Shown one piece after another: positions 43,774-52,168 of a stretch of DNA of 64,000 bases (the first letter of the stretch is position 1; each line of letters starts with the position of its first letter). The DNA comes from Desulfatirhabdium butyrativorans DSM 18734 (lineage in GTDB: Bacteria; Desulfobacterota; Desulfobacteria; Desulfobacterales; Desulfatirhabdiaceae), in assembly GCF_000429925.1 (NCBI RefSeq), contig NZ_AUCU01000014.1:92007-156006 (forward strand), given 5' to 3'. Under the pieces are notes generated by a model. It had not been told where the DNA came from. It made no database searches and saw only the letters and a program-made list of their open reading frames with translations. The position numbers were made by a program, and so were the translations under genes.

Positions 43774-44569
43774 CGGGGCGCAAAAGACGCATAGCAGGCG
43801 AATCTGGTCTTTTGTTCTGTGGGGCGGCCTTGTGTGCGTTCTCCTGATCCTGCTCCATGGTTATGCGGGCTATGCGGCAGATCCTCCGCAGACGGGTATG
43901 TCGCTTTTCAATATCCGTGTCGATCCGGCAAAATCTTCCGATAACGTCTCGGTCGTTGTCGAAATTTTTCTGCTGCTCACCGTTTTATCCATTGCGCCCG
44001 CCATTCTGATCATGATGACCGCCTTTACCCGAATCATCATTGTGTTGTCCCTGCTGCGGCAGGCGCTCGGCACCCAGCAGATGCCGCCCAACCAGGTCAT
44101 GATCGGCATTGCGATGTTTCTGACCTTTTTCATCATGACCCCTGTATGGAATGCCGTCAACGAGCAGGCGCTTCAGCCCTATCTGAGCAAGACACTGACA
44201 CCGGAGAAAGCCGTCGAGGCTGCCGTAGTTCCCATTCGGGCTTTCATGATGAAACAGGTTCGGGAGAAAGATCTCTCCCTGTTTGTTACCATATCGGGCC
44301 AGGCCAGGCCCAGGACACCCGATGAAGTCCCGTTTCTCGTTGTCGTTCCGGCATTCATCGTCAGTGAACTGAAGACGGCTTTTCAGATAGGTTTCATGCT
44401 GTATATTCCGTTTCTGATTCTCGATATGGTGATTTCGAGCATCCTGCTGTCGATGGGCATGATGATGCTGCCGCCAATCATGATTTCCCTGCCCTTCAAG
44501 CTGATGCTGTTTGTGCTTGTCGATGGCTGGAACCTGATTGCCGGATCGCTGGTGCGAAGTTTCGGGTAG
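43766..44569 (+). CDS. fliP: Flagellar export-gate protein FliP
   Basis: A 267-residue inner-membrane protein with a cleavable signal (cut near AGYAAD, residue about 36) and four transmembrane segments. Diagnostic stretches are MMTAFTRIIIVLSLLRQALG, TQQMPPNQVMIGIAMFLTFF, LVVVPAFIVSELKTAFQIGF, then MLYIPFLILDMVISSILLSM and GMMMLPPIMISLPFKLMLFV. The stop codon TAG (44567-44569) shares its last base with the first unit of a GGGAAAA heptamer tract. Confidence 0.97.
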   Translation: MNSGAQKTHSRRIWSFVLWGGLVCVLLILLHGYAGYAADPPQTGMSLFNIRVDPAKSSDNVSVVVEIFLLLTVLSIAPAILIMMTAFTRIIIVLSLLRQALGTQQMPPNQVMIGIAMFLTFFIMTPVWNAVNEQALQPYLSKTLTPEKAVEAAVVPIRAFMMKQVREKDLSLFVTISGQARPRTPDEVPFLVVVPAFIVSELKTAFQIGFMLYIPFLILDMVISSILLSMGMMMLPPIMISLPFKLMLFVLVDGWNLIAGSLVRSFG

Positions 44570-44652
44570 GGAAAAGGGAAGAGGGAAAAGGGGTGGATGG
44601 GAACGTTTTGATTTTGTCTGAACATCCTCTGCCTTGACATTTTCATCTCCGG
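44569..44652 (-). repeat. Inverted composite repeat with a three-unit heptamer tract, between fliP and fliQ
   Basis: GGGAAAA, GGGAAGA, GGGAAAA (44569-44589) is followed by GGGGTGGATGGGAACGTTTT, GATTTTGT, and CCTCTGCCTTGACATTTTCA ending TCTCCGGGGG. Read in reverse it matches the CCCCCGGAGATGAAAATG to CATCCACCCCTT segment at 60334-60403 and 47447-47520, but the heptamer there is TTAACCC/TTAAAAC rather than TTTTCCC. Confidence 0.82.
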
Positions 44653-44717
44653 GGGTAGCGGATACAGTCATGAACATTTAGGGAAAAAGCGGAATATCGT
44701 GAAATGGGAGAGATGTC

Positions 44718-44987
44718 ATGACGAGTGATTTCGTGCTCGGATTTTTCTGGAAGGCAATTCGGTTGGCCATGCTGATATCGGCGCCCGCGCTGATTTCCGG
44801 GCTGGTGGCTGGCGTGCTCGTGAGCATTTTTCAGGCGGCTACGCAAATCAATGAATCGACACTCGTCTTCATTCCGAAGATGATTGCCGTTTGTCTGGCG
44901 CTGCTGCTCTTTTTCCCGTGGATGCTCGAATTGATGCTTGATTTCACCCGGAATGTGCTGGTGCAGATCCCCCAATACGCCAGGTAA
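44718..44987 (+). CDS. fliQ: Flagellar export-gate protein FliQ
   Basis: An 89-residue inner-membrane protein with two transmembrane segments. Typical sequences are APALISGLVAGVLVSIFQAA, TQINESTLVFIPKMIAVCLA and LLFFPWMLELMLDFT. Length is exactly that of the family. The ATG at 44718 follows GGGAGAGATGTC. It is separated from fliP by an inverted repeat element. Confidence 0.97.
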   Translation: MTSDFVLGFFWKAIRLAMLISAPALISGLVAGVLVSIFQAATQINESTLVFIPKMIAVCLALLLFFPWMLELMLDFTRNVLVQIPQYAR

Positions 44988-45045
44988 TTCCAGCAAGCAT
45001 TCAGACGGATACCGTAGTCAGATTCGCTACGCTGCAATTCGTCGT

Positions 45046-45113
45046 ATATAGTGTCTGCCCGCAGGCGGCGCGCTGCTCCGAATAGGGGTTTTCCGTTCAG
45101 GCACTATATACTG
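45046..45113. mobile_element. MITE-like element, copy 2 (68 bp)
   Basis: GTATATAGTGTCTG (45046-45059) and CAGGCACTATATAC (45100-45113) are inverted ends with one mismatch. The interior CTGCCCGCAGGCGGCGC, GCTGCTCC and AATAGGGGTTTTCCGTTC is nearly identical to the right arm of the copy at 54522-54816. The outer bases TATA/TATA may be target-site related. It lies 90 bp before fliR. Confidence 0.75.
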
Positions 45114-45201
45114 TACCGTCTCACCGCTGCCCGCTTGCTTCCGCAGCCTCCGTTCGAATGTTTGCCGGAATATCATCTTGAAAATGGAATGAGAATCGGA
45201 A

Positions 45202-45990
45202 ATGCTGACCCTCCAGTTTCAGTGGGCCGAAATCCAGAGGTTTCTCTTCATCCTGCTCCGGGTGAGCACCATGATCCTGCTGGTGCCGGTATTCGACAGC
45301 CGCAACATCCCCTTGATGGTGAAAGTGGGCCTCTGCCTTTCCTTGAGCGTTTTCTGCTATCAGTTTCTGCGCGTGCAGCCAATGGAGCCGCTTTCGGATC
45401 TGGCCACATTCGGTGTCGGGATAGCGCAGGAAGTGATGATCGGTGCGATGATCGGTCTTGTCGTCCGGCTGCTGTTTGCCGGAATTCAGTTGGCGGGCGA
45501 AATGATCGGATTCCAAATGGGGCTGACCATCGCCAATGTCATCGATCCGGTATCGAGCAATCAGATTTCGATCGTTTCTCAGATGTTGTACCTGTTTGCC
45601 ATATTGATTTTCTGGGCAATGGATGGCCACCACATGATATTCCATGCCTTGGCGGAAAGTTTCGCGCTCATCCCGCCTTTTGGCATGCGCCTCTCCGAAC
45701 CCCTTGGCCGCTTCACCCTCGATCGGGCCGTGGCGATGTTCCGGATGGCGCTGCTTTTCGGTGCGCCGATGATCGTTTCACTGGTGCTGGCTACGCTGGT
45801 TATCGGACTGATCGCAAGGACCGTTCCGCAAATGAATGTCTTCATGGTGGCCTTGCCCGCAAAGATATGGATCGGCCTGTTTTTTATGGGAACGAGTCTC
45901 TCGATCATGGCCAGCGTCGTTCAGCGGCATTCTCTGGAACTGCAGAGCCAGATCGGGATGATGCTGAAATGGATGGGCCGGGGGGGGTGA
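45202..45990 (+). CDS. fliR: Flagellar export-gate protein FliR
   Basis: A 262-residue inner-membrane protein with about six hydrophobic segments. Motifs are FLFILLRVSTMILLVPVFDS, IAQEVMIGAMIGLVVRLLFA, GEMIGFQMGLTIANVIDPVS and VPQMNVFMVALPAKIWIGLF. Together with FliP and FliQ it builds the export channel. The start at 45202 gives MLTLQFQWAEIQRFLF, with AATCGGAA upstream. flhB follows after 39 bp. Confidence 0.96.
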   Translation: MLTLQFQWAEIQRFLFILLRVSTMILLVPVFDSRNIPLMVKVGLCLSLSVFCYQFLRVQPMEPLSDLATFGVGIAQEVMIGAMIGLVVRLLFAGIQLAGEMIGFQMGLTIANVIDPVSSNQISIVSQMLYLFAILIFWAMDGHHMIFHALAESFALIPPFGMRLSEPLGRFTLDRAVAMFRMALLFGAPMIVSLVLATLVIGLIARTVPQMNVFMVALPAKIWIGLFFMGTSLSIMASVVQRHSLELQSQIGMMLKWMGRGG

Positions 45991-46029
45991 TCGGTCCGAT
46001 CGGTGCAATGTTGATCATGGAGCAATCGC

Positions 46030-47088
46030 ATGCCGGAAGATAGCGGTCAGGAGCGAACTGAGCAGGCGACATCGAAAAAGCGGCAGGACGCCCGGGAAAA
46101 GGGGCAGGTCGCCCTCAGCCGGGAAGTCGCATCCACCATGGTGATGCTGGGCGCCCTGATGGCCATGGCGCTTTCCGGTACATGGAGTGTCGGACGATTG
46201 AGCGGCTTGATGACTCATTTTTGGGCAAACAGTGCGAAGCTTCCGATATCGTCTTCAGGGATTCAGCCCTTTCTCATCCGCCTTGCCATCGAATTCTTTC
46301 TGACGGTTTTTCCGGTTTTTCTCGGTGTTCTGATTGCAGCCATTGCAGGCAACGTGATTCAGATCGGTTTTTTCATTTCCCCGGAAGCCCTGAGCCCGAA
46401 GTTTTCCAAGCTCAACCCCTTCTCCGGCATCAAACGCCTGGTTTCGCTCAGGTCGCTCTCCGAAGTACTCAAGTCCATTTTGAAAATTCTGTGTCTTGGC
46501 GGCGTCGGATGGCTGGTTCTGCGGTCCGAAGCGGATCATTTCCCGATGCTGATCCAGTTTGATCTCATCGATGTCGCTCAATATCTATGGCGGATGGTTC
46601 TGAAGATCGGCTTTTTTTCCTTTTTGGTCATGGCGGTCCTGGCAGCCATGGACTATGCATTCCAGCGCTGGCAGTACGAAAAGGACCTGAGAATGACCAA
46701 GCAGGAAGTGAAGGAGGAAATGAAGCAGACGGAAGGGGATCCCAAGATCAAGTCGCGGATTCGATCCATCCAGATGGAGCTTGCCCGAAAACGAATGATG
46801 GCCGCCGTTCCGGGTGCTGCGGTGGTCATTACCAACCCGACGCATCTTGCGGTTGCGCTTCAATATCAGAGCGGGATGACAGCGCCCAGGGTCATTGCCA
46901 AAGGCGCCGGGTTCGTGGCGCAGCGCATCCGGGAAATTGCCAGCCAACACAATGTTCCCGTCATCGAAAACAAACCGGTTGCCCAGGCACTCTATAAAGC
47001 GGTGGATCTCGGCCAGAGCATACCGGTTGAATTGTACAAGGCTGTTGCGGAAATTCTCGCCTTTGTCTACCGGATGAAGGGGACATAA
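46030..47088 (+). CDS. flhB: Flagellar export switch protein FlhB
   Basis: A 352-residue inner-membrane autoprotease that controls substrate switching. The N-terminus SGQERTEQATSKKRQDAREK and GQVALSREV is typical, followed by four transmembrane segments. The self-cleavage motif NPTH lies at residues 269-272 (AVVITNPTHLAVALQY), the same position as in enterobacterial FlhB. The tail IENKPVAQALYKAVDLGQSI is intact. It is 39 bp after fliR. Confidence 0.97.
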   Translation: MPEDSGQERTEQATSKKRQDAREKGQVALSREVASTMVMLGALMAMALSGTWSVGRLSGLMTHFWANSAKLPISSSGIQPFLIRLAIEFFLTVFPVFLGVLIAAIAGNVIQIGFFISPEALSPKFSKLNPFSGIKRLVSLRSLSEVLKSILKILCLGGVGWLVLRSEADHFPMLIQFDLIDVAQYLWRMVLKIGFFSFLVMAVLAAMDYAFQRWQYEKDLRMTKQEVKEEMKQTEGDPKIKSRIRSIQMELARKRMMAAVPGAAVVITNPTHLAVALQYQSGMTAPRVIAKGAGFVAQRIREIASQHNVPVIENKPVAQALYKAVDLGQSIPVELYKAVAEILAFVYRMKGT

Positions 47089-47379
47089 AGCCGATTCCGC
47101 GGATTTCCGGTTTGATTGATCCTGCCGTCCTTGCATGGTGGTTCCCCATTTCCTGCCGTTGACCATTCCAGTTTTCTTCGTTCCTTTTCCGTCAAGCTTC
47201 CTTCTTTGGCACGAAAACTGCTTGGCTACATCAAAAACTGCGCGTGGCGACGTGTCGTCCCCGCTGATGGAAATCCAACCCCTCATTCCGGCGAAAGCTG
47301 CAATCCAGTTATGCGATTGCGGGACATTGACAAGTTCTGGACCCCTGCTTTCGTCGGGGTGACTGACTAAGGAAATTTC

Positions 47380-47391
47380 GACAACGACAAC
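47380..47391. repeat. GAYWRC hexamer tract, 2 units
   Basis: Only GACAAC x2 remain, between the conserved AGGAAATTTC and TTGCGAGGAGA flanks. The homologous element at 60172 has 18 units, so copy number differs strongly between elements. Confidence 0.8.
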
Positions 47392-47520
47392 GATCCTCCC
47401 CTACGTTGCGAGGAGACATATTTTCACGATAAATAGCTCATGGCGGTGTCGCCGCCCCCGGAGATGAGAATGCCAAAGGAGACGATGCTCCCACAAAATT
47501 AAAACGTTCTCATCCATCTC

Positions 47521-47604
47521 TTAACCCTTAAAACTTAACCCTTAACCCTTAACCCTTAACCCTTAACCCTTAAAACTTAAAACTTAAAACTTAAAACTTT
47601 TCCC
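47521..47604. repeat. Heptamer tract (TTAACCC/TTAAAAC), 12 units
   Basis: TTAACCC, TTAAAAC, TTAACCC x5, TTAAAAC x4, TTTTCCC: exactly 84 bp, the same unit count as the CAATAGG-type tract at 13174. It ends 40 bp before the flhA start. Confidence 0.93.
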
Positions 47605-47644
47605 TAAATCGGGATTTTCAAGATAAATGAATGGAGAGATTTCC

Positions 47645-49759
47645 ATGGAAATGGCTCATGCCGGATTTTTGACGGGCAAGTGGTCGCGCTTGACACTCAA
47701 CACGGATGTGATGATGGCCTGTGCCGTCGTAGCGATTTTGCTCATCATGCTCGTTCCCTTGCCTACCTGGATGCTCGATATCCTGATTTCCTTCAGCATC
47801 ACGTTTTCGATCGTGATCCTGCTGGTGGGGATGTACATTCACAAACCGCTCGAGCTGTCGGCCTTTCCCTCGATTCTGCTCATTACCACCCTCTTTCGGC
47901 TTTCGCTCAATGTCGCTTCCACCCGAATGATTCTGCTGCACGGCAACGAGGGCATGGATGCGGCAGGCTCCGTCATCATGGCATTCGGACAGTTCGTGGT
48001 GGGCGGAAATTACGTTGTCGGCATCATCGTTTTTCTCATTCTGGTCATCATCAATTTCGTGGTCATCACAAAAGGCGCGGGAAGAATCGCGGAAGTCGCC
48101 GCTCGTTTTACCCTCGATGCCATGCCCGGAAAACAGATGGCCATCGATGCCGATCTGAACGCCGGGCTCATCAGTGATCAGGAAGCGAAGCAGCGCCGCA
48201 AACTCATTGCACAGGAAGCCGAATATTACGGAGCAATGGACGGCGCCAACAAATTCGTTCGGGGGGACGCCATTGCGGGCCTGATCATCACGGCCGTGAA
48301 TATCGTTGGCGGCCTTGGGATCGGGATGCTCTTTTTCGGTATGGAAGTGGGAAATGCGGCCCAGAATTATACGATCCTAACGGTCGGAGACGGTCTGGTC
48401 AGTCAGATACCGGCGCTCATCATTTCGACGGCGGCAGGCATCATCGTCAGCCGGGCAGGCTCCGAAGCAAGCCTGGGCAAGGATATTTCCTCGCAGATAC
48501 TGGTGCAGCCGAAAGCCATCGGCGTTTCTGCAGTGGTGCTCTTTGGCTTTGGCCTCATTCCGGGGCTCCCGACCATTCCCTTCTGGACGATTGCCCTGCT
48601 TTCCGGCGGCCTGGCCTATGCTCTCGGAAAATCGAGCAAGAAGCTTTCAGGGCAGACCGCGGCTGCAGAAGCCAAGAACCAGGCGGAAGCGAAGGCAAAG
48701 GGGACTGAAACCGCCGGTTCCACGCTTGCACCGCTCGATATTCTGGCGCTTGAAGTCGGCTACGGATTGATTCCCCTGGTGGATGCCGAACAGAACGGTG
48801 AGCTTCTGGATCGCATCAAGGCGATCCGACGCCAGATCGCACAGGAAATCGGGATTGTCGTTCCTTCGGTGCATATCCAGGACAACATTCAGCTCAGACC
48901 GGCCGAGTATATCATTCTGCTCAAGGGTAACGAAGTAGCCAGAGGGGAGTTGATGATCGGGCACGATCTTGCGCTGAATCCGGGTAGCGCGGTGGAAACC
49001 ATCGAGGGAATACCGACAAGGGAGCCAACCTTCAACCTGCCCGCATTCTGGATACGGGAGGAAGAACGCGACAACGTCATCGCCAAAGGATATACCGTGG
49101 TCGATCTGGCAACTGTTCTGACCACGCATCTGTCGGAGATCATCAAACGCCATGCCCATGAATACCTGGGCCGGCAGGAAGTGCAAAAGCTTCTCGACAG
49201 CGTCAAGGAATCGCATCCAAAGGTGGTGGAGGAGCTCGTTCCGGCACTGCTACCCCTTGGGGCCGTCGGCAAGGTGTTGCAGAACCTGCTCATGGAGCAG
49301 ATTCCGATTCGGGACCTGCTGACCATCCTCGAGACGCTGGCAGACTATGCGCCCATGACCAAGGATATCGATGTGCTGACCGAATATGTCCGTCACGCGC
49401 TTGCAAGAACCATCACCCGGTTGTATGCCAACCAGGACGGGACATTGACGGTCATGGGACTCGATCCGCAGAGCGAAAACCTCGTTTCGAGAGCCATCCA
49501 GCAGACCAGTCAGGGAAGCTTTCTCGCCCTCGATCCGGATGCGGTGCAGCGGCTCGTCGGACAGATGAGTGCCGGTATCGAGAAATTTGCGGCCCAGAAT
49601 TTGCAACCTGTGCTGATGTGTTCATCACAAATTCGTATTCACCTGAAGCGGTTGATCGACCGGTTCATTCCCAATATGGTGGTCCTGTCCTACCATGATG
49701 TACTGACGACTACACGAATTCAGGCCATTGCGACAGTGAGGTTGACAGATGCAAATTAA
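47645..49759 (+). CDS. flhA: Flagellar export-gate protein FlhA
   Basis: A 704-residue export protein. Eight transmembrane segments occupy residues about 18-325, including PLELSAFPSILLITTLFRLS, LNVASTRMILLHG and the FHIPEP-like loop DAMPGKQMAIDADLNAGLIS. The cytoplasmic part has PLDILALEVGYGLIPLVDAE and LRPAEYIILLKGNEVARGEL. I choose ATG 47645 because GGAGAG lies 8 bp upstream; ATG 47627 or 47651 are alternatives. It overlaps flhF by 11 bp. Confidence 0.97.
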   Translation: MEMAHAGFLTGKWSRLTLNTDVMMACAVVAILLIMLVPLPTWMLDILISFSITFSIVILLVGMYIHKPLELSAFPSILLITTLFRLSLNVASTRMILLHGNEGMDAAGSVIMAFGQFVVGGNYVVGIIVFLILVIINFVVITKGAGRIAEVAARFTLDAMPGKQMAIDADLNAGLISDQEAKQRRKLIAQEAEYYGAMDGANKFVRGDAIAGLIITAVNIVGGLGIGMLFFGMEVGNAAQNYTILTVGDGLVSQIPALIISTAAGIIVSRAGSEASLGKDISSQILVQPKAIGVSAVVLFGFGLIPGLPTIPFWTIALLSGGLAYALGKSSKKLSGQTAAAEAKNQAEAKAKGTETAGSTLAPLDILALEVGYGLIPLVDAEQNGELLDRIKAIRRQIAQEIGIVVPSVHIQDNIQLRPAEYIILLKGNEVARGELMIGHDLALNPGSAVETIEGIPTREPTFNLPAFWIREEERDNVIAKGYTVVDLATVLTTHLSEIIKRHAHEYLGRQEVQKLLDSVKESHPKVVEELVPALLPLGAVGKVLQNLLMEQIPIRDLLTILETLADYAPMTKDIDVLTEYVRHALARTITRLYANQDGTLTVMGLDPQSENLVSRAIQQTSQGSFLALDPDAVQRLVGQMSAGIEKFAAQNLQPVLMCSSQIRIHLKRLIDRFIPNMVVLSYHDVLTTTRIQAIATVRLTDAN

Positions 49760-51236
49760 GCGATTCGAAGCTCGAAACATGACAGAGGCCCTGCGGACCA
49801 TCAAAAAGGAATTCGGTCCGGATGCCGTGATCCTTTCCGCCAAGAACTTGACACGGGAAAATCCTCTTTCCGGGGATGAAAAGGAAACGTACATCGAAGT
49901 GCTCGCGGCTGTGGATGAAGCGGAAGGACGAGAAGCCAAACCGTTGAAGCGGGGCGGTGTTTCGAATGCGGCGCCGGTTTTGCCAAGAAAAGTGGTGTCG
50001 GCTTATGTGGGAGATGAAGCGCCCGAGCCGGAAAAGGTTCCGCACCCATCCCTGTTCGGGTCACTTGCATCCGGAATCAATCTGTTATCGCGATTCAAAA
50101 AAGGAAAAAAAGCGGATGGGACATCGACTGCGGCATCTTCTGCGGCGGATGTCATCGATGCTTTCCGGAGGAAACTGGTCGCTCATGGAGTCGAGGAAAG
50201 ATGGGCGCTCGAACTGGAAGATATTTTGCGCCGATCGCTCAAGCAGCCTGTCAGCTGGGGCACGGAAGCCTGCAACGAAAAAATTCTCCAGGTGTTCCAG
50301 GATGCCGGCCTTTCCTGCAGACCGCTTGCCGAAGACTCGAAAAATTGCCGGATCTATGGGGTGATCGGGCCGTCCGGTTCCGGTAAAACCACGACGATCG
50401 TTCGTCTGGCCACGCTCTATCATCATGTACTGGGTGAAAAGGTGCAACTGGTAACGCTCGATACGAAGCGGGTAGGGGCGAGCGCCACGTTGCAGGCTTA
50501 TGCCCGAATTCTGGGCGTGCCCTTCGAAATGGCGATTGACGGCAAGGGATTGCTGCAGATCATCGAATCCTGTGAACCCGGAGCCATCATTCTGTTGGAT
50601 ACGCCCCCGCTTTCCCTGGATGACGAGAAGCAAATCGGAGAGTTCCAGGAAATCTTTTCGTATGTCGATGTCAAACGGCTGGCCCTGGTGCTGAGCATGG
50701 GGATGAAAAACGAAGACATGAAAACCCTGGTGAAGCAATGCCGGATGCTTCCTGTCAAAAGGCTCATCTTTTCCAAACTGGACGAGACCAAATCCTTTGG
50801 CGGCATCGTCAATATCATGCTCTCGAGCAAGGTACCCGCATCTTTCTTTACCTCCGGCGCGGATCTGCTCGATGGTCTGAAGGTAGCGGAGCTTCGCGGC
50901 ATCCTGAATCTGCTGCTCGACATCGAAGAGGAACACGATTCGGACACCCCGCCAACGATGGGGGCACTGGATCAGGCGATCGACAGGATGATGGCCGTAT
51001 CCCGGGGAAGGGCCTATTTCGTCGCCGACCAGAAAGACGATATCTATCACCATCCCTCATGCAAATGCGTGCAAGGCATTCCAATCGAAAACCGGATCGT
51101 TTTCAACAGCTCGGCGGAAGCCCTGGTCAAACAATACAGGCCCTGTCTGCTCTGCTGCACGGATCCATCCATCCAGAACGAATCGATTCCGGTGGTCCGG
51201 CATCGGACGGTCGATCGACTTGTGCACACCCGATGA
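49749..51236 (+). CDS. flhF: Flagellar SRP-like GTPase FlhF with a C-terminal Ada-like metal-binding domain
   Basis: A 495-residue protein. The FlhF N-terminus is QIKRFEARNMTEALRTIKKE and FGPDAVILS. The SRP-type G domain (residues about 200-405) has GVIGPSGSGKTTTIVRLATL, VTLDTKRVGASATLQAYARI and FSKLDETKSFGGIVNIM; the DTxG loop reads LLDTPPLS. The last 75 residues are extra: FVADQKDDIYHHPSCKCVQG, then NRIVFNSSAEALVKQYRPCL and LCC. This matches the short Cys4/His metal-binding module of Ada-type proteins (YHxPxC...F-x-S-x-x-E/A-A...Y-x-PCxxC). FlhF places the flagellum; the tail is unusual. Confidence 0.93.
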   Translation: MQIKRFEARNMTEALRTIKKEFGPDAVILSAKNLTRENPLSGDEKETYIEVLAAVDEAEGREAKPLKRGGVSNAAPVLPRKVVSAYVGDEAPEPEKVPHPSLFGSLASGINLLSRFKKGKKADGTSTAASSAADVIDAFRRKLVAHGVEERWALELEDILRRSLKQPVSWGTEACNEKILQVFQDAGLSCRPLAEDSKNCRIYGVIGPSGSGKTTTIVRLATLYHHVLGEKVQLVTLDTKRVGASATLQAYARILGVPFEMAIDGKGLLQIIESCEPGAIILLDTPPLSLDDEKQIGEFQEIFSYVDVKRLALVLSMGMKNEDMKTLVKQCRMLPVKRLIFSKLDETKSFGGIVNIMLSSKVPASFFTSGADLLDGLKVAELRGILNLLLDIEEEHDSDTPPTMGALDQAIDRMMAVSRGRAYFVADQKDDIYHHPSCKCVQGIPIENRIVFNSSAEALVKQYRPCLLCCTDPSIQNESIPVVRHRTVDRLVHTR

Positions 51237-51250
51237 AAGGCCAATGAACA

Positions 51251-52168
51251 ATGACGCATGTCAACCGTCCCAACAGCAATGTCATTCAATTGACACCGAA
51301 GCGGCAGCAACGGATCAACGGCCCTGTATCGAAAGGGCCCAGCGACCGGGAAACCCGGATCATCGCCATTACCAGCGGCAAGGGTGGGGTGGGTAAAACG
51401 AATATCGTGGCCAATCTCGGAATATCCATGGTCAAGCTCGGCAAGAAAGTCATGATTCTCGATGCAGACATGGGCCTTGGCAATCTCGACATCCTGTTGG
51501 GAATTTCGCCCAAATACAATCTGAGTCATGTGGCGCTCGGTGAAAAACGTTTTTCGGACATCATTGTCGAAGGACCGGGCAACATTCGAATCCTGCCCGC
51601 GGCATCCGGTATTCAGGAGCTTTCCCAGCTTTCGAAGGCCCAGACTGCCCACCTGCTTTCCGAACTTTATCGGGTTCTCGATCCCGTCGATATCCTGCTG
51701 ATCGATACGGCAGCGGGGATCAGCTCCAATGTGCTGCATTTCAATGCCATTTCCCAGGAAATTATCATCGTTACCAGCCCGGAACCTACTGCAATCACGG
51801 ATGCGTACGCCATCATGAAGATACTCTCCCTTCAGTACGGCGCCAAATCCTTCCGGCTACTGGTGAACATGGTCAACGATATCCAGGAAGCCCATGAAGT
51901 GTATCGACAGCTTTCTCTCGTGGCGGAACGCTTTTTGGATATTCATATCGAATATCTCGGCCATGTGTTTTTCGATCGGAACGTTGTTCGAGGCGTCAAG
52001 CTGCAGCAGGTGGTCACCATTTCCAATCCAACGACCATGGCCAGCCGTTGCTATGAATCGCTGGCTGCGAAGATTCTGGAAACCAGTGAGTTGTCTTTCC
52101 CGTTGCGGGATGCAAAAGGATTTTTGAAACACCTGATTTCAAACAAAATGGATTTCAGCCAGTCATGA
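51251..52168 (+). CDS. flhG: Flagellar number regulator FlhG (FleN, MinD-like ATPase)
   Basis: A 305-residue ParA/MinD-family ATPase that limits flagellar number and works with FlhF. The deviant Walker A is ITSGKGGVGKTNIVANLGIS (residues about 40-59); the switch I region is LDADMGLGNLDILLGISPKY and Walker B is ILLIDTAAGISSNVLHF. SPEPTAITDAYAIMKILS is diagnostic of FlhG. It begins 14 bp after flhF and overlaps fliA by four bases. The C-terminus may carry the amphipathic membrane helix (FLKHLISNKM). Confidence 0.96.
   Translation: MTHVNRPNSNVIQLTPKRQQRINGPVSKGPSDRETRIIAITSGKGGVGKTNIVANLGISMVKLGKKVMILDADMGLGNLDILLGISPKYNLSHVALGEKRFSDIIVEGPGNIRILPAASGIQELSQLSKAQTAHLLSELYRVLDPVDILLIDTAAGISSNVLHFNAISQEIIIVTSPEPTAITDAYAIMKILSLQYGAKSFRLLVNMVNDIQEAHEVYRQLSLVAERFLDIHIEYLGHVFFDRNVVRGVKLQQVVTISNPTTMASRCYESLAAKILETSELSFPLRDAKGFLKHLISNKMDFSQS

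Larger units (their letters stand above)
47089..47644. repeat. 555-bp gap with composite repeat element before flhA
   Basis: No gene is seen. From about 47262 it contains CATTCCGGCGAAAGCTGCAA, a TTTCGTCGGGGTGACTGA end, two hexamers (47380-47391), TTGCGAGGAGACA, GGCGGTGTCGCCGCCCCCGG, AGATGAGAATGCCA, AAACGTTCTCATCC and a 12-unit heptamer tract (47521-47604). The same parts in the same order form 60013-60452. It breaks the otherwise tight flhB-flhA junction. Confidence 0.85.

Noticed and set aside
45051..46043. 330-codon plus-strand ORF overlapping fliR
   Set aside because: It starts inside the MITE-like element and runs out of frame through fliR, which has clear family motifs.
47521..47604. 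Telomere-like TTAACCC repeat as a chromosome end
   Set aside because: It is mixed with TTAAAAC units, lies between flhB and flhA, and belongs to the dispersed heptamer family.
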